The translations under genes and the position numbers were made by a program. The notes beneath the pieces are model-generated. The model worked only from the letters and a program-made list of their open reading frames with translations, searched no databases and had not been told where the DNA came from. A DNA stretch of 64,000 nt from the NCBI GenBank assembly GCA_015057315.1, contig SVER01000006.1:1-64000 (forward strand), given 5' to 3'. Source of the DNA: Pseudobutyrivibrio ruminis (GTDB lineage Bacteria > Bacillota > Clostridia > Lachnospirales > Lachnospiraceae). Shown piece by piece: positions 17,225 through 26,800 of this stretch. Positions within the stretch are counted from its first letter, which is position 1. Every line of letters starts with the position of its first letter.

Positions 17225-18106
17225 ATGGACGGAAAAAAGATTGAACAGGAAATATTAGAAATTACCGATGAGCTTATTAAGGATTACAAATCCGACAGAG
17301 CTATCGACAAGATGGACACTTACCATCAGCCTAATAAGGATTCCATCATCGATATTACTAAAAAGCTTCTTCGTATTGTATACCCTGGCTACTACCGTGA
17401 CCATGTATATAAGGTATACAACGTGGAGACTAATCTTAACACACTTATGGAAGATGTTGTTTACAATCTGAACAAGCAGATTGCACTTATACTTTGCTAC
17501 AGACCGGATTTTGACGGTTGCTGCGAAGAGATTTGCTCTACAAAGGCTGAAGAATTATCACTTGCCTTCCTTAAGAAAATTCCACATGTACGTGCCTTGC
17601 TTGACACAGATTTGCAGGCTGCTTACGACGGTGACCCTGCCGCCACCAGCATAGATGAAATAATCTTTGCCTACCCTGGCATTATGGCAATCACCATTTA
17701 CCGATTAGCCCATGAGCTGTATCTGCTTGGAGTGCCTATTATTCCACGTATCATGACTGAGTACGCCCATTCCAACACTGGTATCGATATCCATCCTGGC
17801 GCTACTATCGGTGAATATTTCTTTATCGACCATGGCACAGGTATTGTAATCGGTGAAACAACAGTAATTGGAAAGAATGTTAAGGTATACCAGGGTGTTA
17901 CACTTGGTGCCCTTTCAACAAGGGGCGGCCAGAACCTTAGAGGTGTCCGCAGACATCCTACTATTGAAGATAATGTTACTATTTATTCAAATGCTTCAGT
18001 GCTTGGTGGGGATACTGTTATCGGACATGATTCGATTATTGGAGGTTCTACATTTATTACTGAATCGGTACCACCAGAATCTAGAATTTATTATGATGTG
18101 AAATAA
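17225..18106 (+). CDS. cysE: Serine O-acetyltransferase (EpsC/CysE type)
   Basis: 293-aa enzyme that transfers acetyl from acetyl-CoA to L-serine, the first step of cysteine synthesis. An N-terminal helical region (about 1-190) precedes a left-handed beta-helix of hexapeptide repeats: TGIDIHPGATIGEYFFIDHG, GIVIGETTVIGKNVKVYQGVTLGA, and the tail VIGHDSIIGGSTFITESVP. The histidines in DIHPGA and IDHGTG are the family's active-site positions. The long N-terminus fits the EpsC-like group common in anaerobes. AGGAG lies 6 nt before the ATG, and the gene directly follows metF. A palindromic repeat begins right after its stop and may serve as terminator. Confidence 0.95.
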   Translation: MDGKKIEQEILEITDELIKDYKSDRAIDKMDTYHQPNKDSIIDITKKLLRIVYPGYYRDHVYKVYNVETNLNTLMEDVVYNLNKQIALILCYRPDFDGCCEEICSTKAEELSLAFLKKIPHVRALLDTDLQAAYDGDPAATSIDEIIFAYPGIMAITIYRLAHELYLLGVPIIPRIMTEYAHSNTGIDIHPGATIGEYFFIDHGTGIVIGETTVIGKNVKVYQGVTLGALSTRGGQNLRGVRRHPTIEDNVTIYSNASVLGGDTVIGHDSIIGGSTFITESVPPESRIYYDVK

Positions 18107-18274
18107 GCCTTTCCCCCATAAATGGGGGGAAGGTGGATGCGCAGCAGACGGATGAGGGGCTCTGTAGATACACCTCATCAGTCACCTGCGGTGACAGCTT
18201 GTCTCGCCTCCCGGCTCGGTCGTTGCTAAACAGGCTCCACTGGAGCCTAGCAACCTCAAGGGGAAGCCTTTCTT
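18107..18274. repeat. Palindromic intergenic repeat element (MITE/REP-like)
   Basis: The whole 168-bp gap between two convergent genes is one GC-richer, highly structured unit. Imperfect terminal inverted repeats (AGCCTTTCCCCC at the left, GGGGAAGCCT at the right) enclose several hairpins: CCCCC/GGGGG, GATGAGG/CCTCATC, TCACC-TGC-GGTGA, and a nested GTTGCTA/TAGCAAC with GGCTCC/GGAGCC. Elements with the same CACCTGCGGTGACAG core recur between genes in many gut Firmicutes, from memory. Only one copy is in this window. It contains no coding capacity and could terminate both neighbours. Confidence 0.75.
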
Positions 18275-20551
18275 TTACATCTTCAAGTACTCCATACCCT
18301 GCTTTACTTCATCAGGTACGGTGCCTTCATTCTTTTCTACTTTATCTATAATGGTCTTCAGGTGATTAAGGGCCTGGCTGCACTTTATCTCATGCCTAGA
18401 AATCAACTGCTCATACATAGGGTGATTAGCCACCTTAGCTCGATAAGCCTTGGAGAATGTACAGTGCTTGTTCAATATATTTCTCTCTGGCTTATTAAGT
18501 CTGATACTTCCCTGAGCCTCAAAGTTAATCCAGATTGTATATTGCTTGGTAAAGGCTTCACGCATATTGTTGCGGGATGATTTAAGCAGTGTCTTTACCT
18601 TTTCCTTGTTCTCAGCAGAAAGCTCTTTGTTCTTGCGGTAGAATGTAAAGTAATCGTAGAAATCAGATGTAAGGCAATCACTGCCAATATCATTCCATCT
18701 AGAGCCCTGCTCCTTGCGGCAAATCTCCCAGCGGAAGGCGCCGCAGCAGTAAATCATCATCTTGTCCAAATCATCAAATGTAAACATTGGGAATACAAAT
18801 CTGCCTGGTGAATCCACCTTGATTCCACCGCACTCCTGCCACATCATAGCACGCATACCACAGTTTGGAAGAAGTATTATATCAGGCTGCACCCTCTTAA
18901 GATATGGCTCGCTCTTTACATTGGCATCCATATCAGTGAAGAAGCCTTCTCTAAGGAATATTTGATAGTCTATGCTTTCTATCTTTTCCATGGCCTCTAC
19001 AAGCTTGGCATTTGTAACAAGCATTCTCATTGGCTCCATGCCAAAATCCTCTTTTGTAAGAACCGGACAGAATGATGTCATCTTACCAGATGTGGTTCTG
19101 TTGGCAGATACAAAGAAGTTGTTCATTTCGAACTTAACCTTCTGCTCCTGATCTGCCATCCACTTAGGCATATCAGCCTCTGTGATATTACCGGATTTAC
19201 GCTCTTCTAGCACAAAGCCTCTGTAATCTAAATCCAGCTCGTTTCGGCTAGGCTCACGCTCGCCAGCGTAAACAGCTCTAAGCCATTTATATATGGTGAA
19301 TAGATGGTCACTTTCGCATAGACTAGAAAGCCTATCCATTATATCTGCAAGCTCATTTGTGATTTCATCTCCAATGGCATCATACTCAATATATCCAAAA
19401 TTCAAAAACATCTGAATAATAGTATCAAGTTCGCCGCCGTATGCTTCAAATTCCAAAGCTCTAAAGAAGGTCTTTTGATACATTTCATAGAATATATCTA
19501 CTGCCTTCTTTCTAACCTTGCGCTCGTAGTCATCTTTGCCTTCTCTATCTGACAATGCCAGGTATTCAGCAATCTGTTTCTTGTATTCTGCGGTCTTATC
19601 CTCGTCAATTTCTGCAAACTCACAGATATGCTCAAAGGTCTGGGTGAACTCAGCCTGCTTTTGCATCTTGGCCTCATCAAAGGCTGCAGCTGTAGCTGCA
19701 AAATCATGACCGTCATACTCAGCCCATCTGTTTTTGATAAGTGCCTTATCATAAAGACCTGATGAAGATAGGAACTTATAGAGCATTTTCATTAGCTTTA
19801 TGATATTAGCCTGGTCAACTCCTCGCTCTGCTGCATAGACTCTCAGCTTAAAAATAGCATCAAACAAATCGTTTTTGTCTGATGATAACAACACAGGTGT
19901 AAATTCATCCAGGTAAAAGCCCATAGTTTCAGCACATTCGATTGCGCGCTTCATGTAACCGCAGCTGATACCAATAACACCATTTACTATTTCTGTGCGT
20001 TTACCATAGATGCTTTCAATTTCCTTGTTATCAACAGAATTAAGGCTATCTATGTAATCATGCTCCCACTTAAGGATTCCCCCCTTAAGCTCAATAGGCT
20101 CCATCTCCTCAAGCATAGGAATCTCCACCGGAGTCATGCCCACTGCCCTGCACTGCTTTCTATATTCACCATGGATTCCACGACAATAATCAGCGAAATC
20201 ATCCACCTTTTTCTTTAGCTCATCATAGATTTTGAACACATCCCTACATTGCCTGAATGCACCCTTAGCAAAGCCAAAGATATACACAGGTTGAGCCTTA
20301 AAAATACCATCAAAATCATCCATACTCTTGTATGGGCATTTGATGACAGAGGCATCCTCTTCCACAGTATAGTCCGCTTCGTACTTATGGTTTAAAGCAT
20401 CGGATAATCCTGCTACTGTACCAGGACCAAGCAGTAGCTGTTTGCCCTTCCAATCCTGCCTTATAGTTCCTTTCAGGATTACATACATGCTATCTACTGC
20501 ATCCCCTTCGTTTATTAACTTTTTGCCCTTTTCAATAGTGATTGGTTCCAA
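18275..20551 (-). CDS. Large protein with N-terminal cyclic-nucleotide-binding-like domain, function unknown
   Basis: 758-aa cytoplasmic protein with no signal peptide or membrane segment. Residues 1-90 look like a Crp/Fnr-type cNMP-binding beta-barrel (IEKGKKLINEGDAVDSMYVILKGTIRQDW ... LLGPGTVAGLSDAL). The typical RxxxA phosphate-binding cassette is not evident, so cyclic-nucleotide binding is uncertain. No helix-turn-helix follows; the remaining ~650 residues are mostly charged and helical, with a Cys-containing part near 560-650 (ILLPNCGMRAMMWQECGG, IYCCGAFRWEICRKEQG). I do not recognise that part. Translation starts at TTG, chosen because AAGGAG is 5 nt before it. A near-consensus promoter and an inverted repeat precede it. 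Perhaps a signal-responsive scaffold; function not assigned. Confidence 0.8.
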   Translation of the reverse strand: MEPITIEKGKKLINEGDAVDSMYVILKGTIRQDWKGKQLLLGPGTVAGLSDALNHKYEADYTVEEDASVIKCPYKSMDDFDGIFKAQPVYIFGFAKGAFRQCRDVFKIYDELKKKVDDFADYCRGIHGEYRKQCRAVGMTPVEIPMLEEMEPIELKGGILKWEHDYIDSLNSVDNKEIESIYGKRTEIVNGVIGISCGYMKRAIECAETMGFYLDEFTPVLLSSDKNDLFDAIFKLRVYAAERGVDQANIIKLMKMLYKFLSSSGLYDKALIKNRWAEYDGHDFAATAAAFDEAKMQKQAEFTQTFEHICEFAEIDEDKTAEYKKQIAEYLALSDREGKDDYERKVRKKAVDIFYEMYQKTFFRALEFEAYGGELDTIIQMFLNFGYIEYDAIGDEITNELADIMDRLSSLCESDHLFTIYKWLRAVYAGEREPSRNELDLDYRGFVLEERKSGNITEADMPKWMADQEQKVKFEMNNFFVSANRTTSGKMTSFCPVLTKEDFGMEPMRMLVTNAKLVEAMEKIESIDYQIFLREGFFTDMDANVKSEPYLKRVQPDIILLPNCGMRAMMWQECGGIKVDSPGRFVFPMFTFDDLDKMMIYCCGAFRWEICRKEQGSRWNDIGSDCLTSDFYDYFTFYRKNKELSAENKEKVKTLLKSSRNNMREAFTKQYTIWINFEAQGSIRLNKPERNILNKHCTFSKAYRAKVANHPMYEQLISRHEIKCSQALNHLKTIIDKVEKNEGTVPDEVKQGMEYLKM

Positions 20552-20560
20552 GTTTTCTCC

Positions 20561-20590
20561 TTAGCTTAATAGCATCTATACTTAAGCTAA
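20561..20590 (-). promoter_or_regulatory. 9-bp inverted repeat at the transcription start of the cNMP-domain gene
   Basis: TTAGCTTAA (20561-20569) and TTAAGCTAA (20582-20590) are perfect inverted arms 12 bp apart. The outer arm touches the -10 box and the inner arm abuts the GGAG ribosome site. Because the predicted start point falls inside the first arm, an operator is more likely than an RNA hairpin. Confidence 0.5.
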
Positions 20591-20618
20591 TTATAAAATT
20601 GTCTGAATATTATTGCAA
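20590..20618 (-). promoter_or_regulatory. Sigma-A promoter of the cNMP-domain gene
   Basis: TTGCAA (20613-20618) and a perfect TATAAT (20590-20595) are separated by 17 bp, 39 bp before the TTG start codon. Confidence 0.75.
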
Positions 20619-20709
20619 TTCCATTAAGACAATTTCACAAAAATTTAACGGCTCTGCTGTTAATAGCAACTAAAAAAAGTCACACAAAATAAATTTTTGT
20701 CGTTAATAA

Positions 20710-20738
20710 TTGAAAATCAGAATCACTTATTCTATACT
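20710..20738 (+). promoter_or_regulatory. Plus-strand promoter of a candidate small RNA
   Basis: TTGAAA (20710-20715) and TATACT (20733-20738) lie 17 bp apart on the plus strand, where no coding sequence follows. Confidence 0.65.
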
Positions 20739-20744
20739 TGAATT

Positions 20745-20869
20745 GTCAGATATTATCCGAGGGTTTATTAGTAGCACCAAAATCTCTCAATCTATTAATC
20801 TTCATCCCTGGATGATTATGACCTTCTTAAATCTTTAGTGGATAAGGCCTACTTATCCACATTTTTTTT
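20745..20869 (+). ncRNA. Candidate orphan small RNA, about 125 nt
   Basis: Between a near-consensus promoter and a strong intrinsic terminator on the plus strand lies a 125-nt segment without an open frame of note. It contains short helices (GGT..ACC near 20763-20779 and CATCC-CT-GGATG near 20805) and the terminal stem GTGGATAAG/CTTATCCAC. It does not match 6S, SRP, RNase P or tmRNA motifs I know. The two flanking genes are both on the minus strand, so this promoter and terminator have no other explanation. The gap 20552-20880 holds this unit and the promoter region of the upstream gene, and nothing else that I see. Confidence 0.55.
20838..20869 (+). terminator. Intrinsic terminator, plus strand
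   Basis: GTGGATAAG and CTTATCCAC form a perfect 9-bp stem with a 5-nt loop, followed by A and eight T on the plus strand only. On the minus strand there is no T tract, so it is not well suited to ending the protease gene that stops at 20881. Confidence 0.8.
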
Positions 20870-20880
20870 GCAAAAATCTT

Positions 20881-23800
20881 CTACTCAAGTTTTTTCCAAA
20901 CAGGATACAATTTCAGTTCACCGCCAGCTGGCTTAGCATTGATTATAGTCTTACCCGGTGCAAAATTAATATCTGCTGTAGATGCCCCATCGGTTGTAGC
21001 CCAGCCCTCAAACTTGTAGCCATTTCTCTTAAATGTAGTCTGCTTTACAATCTTGTAAGATGCGCCCCGCTTAATGGTTTTGCTTACAGCTTTGCCGGCA
21101 GTACTATATTGTCCTGGATTATAGGTAACCTTGTATGTTGCATCAACATTCTTTTCAAAATTAGCAACTATAGTTACAGGCTGACTCATGGTAAAGCCCA
21201 AATCTCTTAGGTTGATTTCTGTAACGCCATTACTGTCTGTTCCAGCGAATTTTACGCTCTCATCACTTTCAAGGCAATAGTAAGACAATATGTATTTTGT
21301 GGTTACATATTTGCTACCTACCTTGCGCGTACTTGTGGCACTGTAGCCAGTGGAAGGCAAGGTAAACACACCCGTCTTATTTCTTATTGTGGCAGGCTTG
21401 TTTGCTATGTTTAGATATGTTCCATCAGTGGCAGTTCTATTTGCTTTAAATGTAATTGCATAGTCCACCGGTGCCTTTTCAATTGGGATTGTAACATCCT
21501 TATAGCCGGCATAAGCTCCCACTCCATGAAGGCGCAGCTTGCCATTGCCTGCTATCAACTGCCCTGCTTTGTTTCTAGGCAAGGTTGTACTGATTATTTC
21601 AAAACCATCAGCCTCTACAACCTCTTTATTCAAAACAAGTGTGATATCATCATTACTAACAAGTGTTTCCCTTCCATCAAACAGGAATCGTCTATTCAGA
21701 GAAACCTTGGCTTTTGAAATATCGTAGGATTTGTCTATTGCCCTAAATACAATATCCTTGTCACCTTTATATCCATTGCAAGAGCCTTTGATTCGTGCAA
21801 TATACTCAGTACCGCTTTCCACCTTTTCATTGATGTCTACTGGCGCATATCTGCTATGAACATCATCATTTCCATTGTATAGATATTCAACTGTGTAATC
21901 CTTACTTGCGCCTGCTGCAAGAGTCTTTCCTGCCTTAGATACCACCTTCACTGATGGTGCCTTGAACTTATTGCCAGCAATGATATCACCAACTGTTATT
22001 GTATTATCATCAATATAAGCTGTACCTATCTTAAAAGTACCAGTTATTTTACCTGTAAAATTCTTCTTGCCTGTGATGGTGGCAGTTACCGTATTTTCGA
22101 ATTTGTAGCCGCCCTTGAAAGCAAATGTAGCGTTAGCCTTACCAAAGGATTGATTAGAATAATAATCCTTGCCTGCAAACTCAAAATGAATTACAGGTGT
22201 AGCGTTTGTGTATGGCAGCTCACGCAATTCATCTTCATCATTTACCTTAAGCTTTGCTGTTTTATCTGCATCAAGATATACAACAGCATCTGTTATATCT
22301 GCTTTGGTCACTTTGTAAGTAAGAGTAAGGCTTGTAGCATTACCATTTGTTCCCTTTATCTTGATACTCTTGGTTCCAACATTTACGGCATCCTTTGGCC
22401 AGGTAACCTGATAGCTCTCATCATAGCCTGGAACTGTAAATGAAGATAGGCCATATTCTATAGTTTTACTTACAGTGGCATTACTATCCGCTGGATTTGG
22501 CAGTGTTATGATTATCTTTGGAGATGATGTTTCGGCTGCGCCTGTATAGGTGAAGTTATCTACACCATCCTTATAGCTAACATCATCCTTTGTAATAATT
22601 GTTCCTTCCACAGTGTAGGCTTTTGTTCTGCTGCCTGTGTAAGCTCCAATTCCATAGATTGTAGCCTTGGACATTCCCACCTTTTCACTGTTGACATTAG
22701 CTACCACATAATCTTTGTCTTGCTTTAATTCCCTGTCTCCATCCACAACCTTAAATGCGATTTTATCAGCATATTTATAGACAGCTTTATCGCAATCTAC
22801 AGTTATGGTCTTTGCAGATATCTTAGTAGCAGCCTTTGCCGGAACACTAAAGTTCTTTGTCATTGTGCCCATGTATGTTCCGATTCCGGTGATAGTAGCT
22901 GTGTAGCTGCCTACCGAGAATACACCCTCACCTGGCTGATAGCCTGGAATCTTGCTGTTGTAGGTATAGGTAATGGTGTAATCCTTGCCCTCAGTAAGTG
23001 GTGTTCCATTCATGGTTACGGTAGTATTCACTTCTGATTTTTTGTCTGTGCCATCAAGCACTACTGCGTTGGCATTTATAGTAACCTTTGCATTAGTAAT
23101 TCTGCGGTTTGCATCAATTACCCTAAGCTTGCGGGCTGCAATAGTACCTGTATAATTGCCTTTTATTGTAACAGGTATGCTGTAACCTGCATCTGTTGGA
23201 TCTGCTTTTACATTGGAATAATCAACCTGGAAATCCTTACCCTCTTTCAGCTTTCTTACCACTGGCTTTGAAGCAGTAGCATTGAATGATGCATACTGAG
23301 CCTGGGTGTAAGAAATTGTAAGCTTAGGCTTTTGCAACTTTTTATTTTCAGTCACCACAAATGAAACCCCATCCACAGGTGTGGCACCACTGGCAGTGAT
23401 TGAAAGCATTGCATCATCCACCGGCATAGGAGTGATTGAAAATTCCTGTATGTAGCTGCTGACATACTTGCCTTTACCATTTATGATGATATTGGCATTA
23501 TCACCAGCGTTTTTGTTGTTCTTGTAGCTAATGGTATAGTCTGTGCCGTAGGTAAGCAGCTTGTTGTTATAGAATACTCGATAATCTGCTGAGTAATTAA
23601 CCCCATCGGAATTCTTGCCTGTAGGCAGAGTCTTGGCGTAGCCTGAATATACAGTACCTGAATGAGTCTTGGCATCTGTAATAGTTGCCATGGTCTTATC
23701 TGAAATCCACAATCCCTTAGGCAGATTTCTAGGGTTATCAATACTAGTATCATCTGAATTCACATCACCCCAGCTACTTACTACAGTAAATGGAATGTCC

Positions 23801-26800
23801 ACACAATCTGAATAAGTGATATTGTTATCGATTGTTTTGACGGCCAATGCGCGGACTTTGATGGTACCTTCGTAATTAGCCCTAAATGCAGCATATCTTG
23901 TGGCAGCACTTTCAAAGGCTGCCTTTTCATCCTCTGTATCAGGCAAATCTCCCGGAGTACTACCTGTAAAGACCTGGTAGTAGATAGTTGCTCCTGGAGT
24001 GTCTGTTGTGAGACGCACCAGGTCACCGTATTCTAGTGCAGTGGCGTTGTTACCTTGAGGTTTTTCTACCTTCTCAACGTCATTTTTGACAGTAACTGTC
24101 TTTATTATTTCATGATTTTCGTATTTTGGCGAAAGCTTACTTCCAGTCAGCCTTAGATTAATGGCGGCTATACCCACGCCAGTGTTACCTGTTATTGTGG
24201 TATAGAAATTTCTTTCTGTTGTAGCATTACCTGAAGCATCCTTTATGAATTCCTCATAGGTTACGCCATCAATAATCAGCTTAATATCGTATATACGAAT
24301 ATCGTGACCCTTATACACTATTTCATCAGCACTATCCATGGCTGATTCATCAGTATTGTTTGTAATCTTGTAGGTGAGCTGCCCCCATTTTGCCACAACA
24401 GTATGATCGGCATTGGTTGTAACAACAGAGTCGCTGTTAATCAGCTGACCATCCTCACTTCCTAAATGCCAGCCTAAAAATACATAGCCCGCCCTTGTTG
24501 GAGTGGCAAGAGTGCCGTATCGGGCCTGCTCCGTAACGAGCTTTTTTACATCAGGTGATGTACCACCATTTGCATCGTAGGTCAAAACCCACTGATCAGC
24601 CTCCTTGAACTGTGGGTAAAATACTATTCTTTCCTTAAATGTATATTTGCCAGTGTATATATTCTTTTCAGGTAATATATCTTCCTTAGAGATGGTGGTT
24701 ACAATCTTGTTTCCTGCTTCATCTGTTGACCATCCATAGAACACCTTATTCACCGGTGTGTATGGAAGCGGATTTTCGGCAATCGCACTTGCTGTAGGCA
24801 ATGTATATGGGGTGTTGGTTATATTGATGTTCTTTATCAATCTAACGGAGCTTGAATATCCGCCCATGCCATCTGGCTCATAGTAACGCACAGGAACGCT
24901 ATACAGACTCCAGATTGGATATAAGGTTAGGTCTTCCATAAGATTATTTCTTAAATCAGACTCATACACCTCATCAGCATCATCCCCTGGTCCATTTTTC
25001 CAACCTTTTAAATAATAGCCTTCCTTACTTGACTTGCCTGCATCCTCTTTATCTGGTAGCTTGCAGTAATTTGTTACTCCAGGATAATAGGTAGAATAAA
25101 GCTTGCGATAGCTCTCATCTTCTGCAGTCACATAGGAGATGTTATAAGGCTTTACCGTCACAGTTACGGTAATTCTATAGATCTTTCCGTCCACTGTGTA
25201 ATCGCCAAATACCACAGTGCTGCCCTTAGCCTTTTTAATTGTGACAAGGCCTACATCAACAGTAGCTATATTTTCATTCACCACTGACCACCTGATGAGG
25301 GATGGATCAACAGCCTCCCCGCCAAATGTGGCCTCTATCTGATGAGTGGTTCCGGCATGGTCGTAGATGATAGGTGTAGATGTGGCAAAATCGCCTGTTG
25401 GTGTGATATTGCCAGTGTTATTTGTGTAAAGCTTGACCTTTGCATCCTGGTCATATTTATTATCTCCAATAGAAAAGCCCGCATCATTTTTAACTGTATG
25501 ATAAATATTACCCAGATTGTTGTGAGCCAAACTATCGAATGCAATAGCTGGGCACTCACTACCTGAAGCTTTAATCGTATAGGTCAGAGTGATTTTCTTA
25601 TCAGGTTCGGTCACCTCTAGCGGTGCGCCCAGAGGGATGGTGTAATAACCGTAAAACATATTATGATAGGTTCCAGCAGTGCTATTGGTTCCATCAGAAA
25701 CGGTAACCTGTATGTCGGCATTTGTGTTTAGCACCTGCACACCAACAGCCCGGATGCTTTCACCAGCTGCAATCTTTCCGTCGTACTCGACCTTGGCTGT
25801 AAGGCTGCCCCCTTTACTTTGACTACGCAAAGCTCCAGTGTACTCCGAAGATGCATAGGAATACACATTATCGTACATATCCTTTGTGGCAGAATAAGCA
25901 ATAGCCTCGCCGCCATCTATAAGGGATTTATCATAGTAGGAAAGCCAGAAATATCCGTTCTTTCCATAATCTTCCAAATCCCAGCTATTACGCACAAGCC
26001 AAGCACCGTTGCCAAGTGGCTGGCTACCTTCTTTAAAGTGCTCGCGAGAGAAATTATCATCCCAGCCCACAAGCATTACCGCATGATTCTGGTCCTCACG
26101 ACTAGTGTAGTAGGAATTGTAGGTAGAACTATAGGCATCGTCATCTGATGCATAGAATGATGTACTAACGGAACCGTGCTCCAAAATAGCTTTCTTAACC
26201 TGTACCCTGTCCTCTATGTTGATTTCATAGATATTCTGAACCTGGGCATAATCGTGGCCTAGGGCATATTCTTCCGCTGGCACATAGTTGCTTCCCTTGG
26301 AATATGGGACATACACCTCCTGCACAGGGCCTACCTTGTTAGCCAAGGCCTGGTTTGCCATAGTAGCAGTACCGCCATTGCTAAGATAATTTGAGCCCAG
26401 ATATTTATATTCATCAGTATCGTGGCACCCTTTTGGGTCAGTATATTTGTGGGCTGTAAAATAGGCAAGCTGAAGCTCGGACAAGTCGATGCTAGAAGAC
26501 TCGCCACTGTTTTTAATCAAATCTGTCTCCACAGCGCCCAAAGCTGCAAAAGCCCAGCATGCGCCATCTGAACCCTGGCTTCGAATCTCTGGCAAGTACC
26601 CTGCCTCGTAGCCATTGTAGCTACTATCAGTGCTTGACGACCTTAAAAGCATGCTTGTAGATATGCCATCATTATAAATAGGAATCTCGTAGTCTGCCGG
26701 TGTAGATATCAAGCCTGTAGGACCATCTGATTCATCCTCTACATGGACGTAAAGTGTAGGTATTTCTACATCCTCGGCAATAGTGTAATCAGTGTCTACC

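Noticed and set aside
20838-20869. Terminator of the first protease gene
   Set aside because: The T tract follows the stem only on the plus strand; on the minus strand the hairpin is followed by TAAAGATTT, so a plus-strand transcript explains it better.
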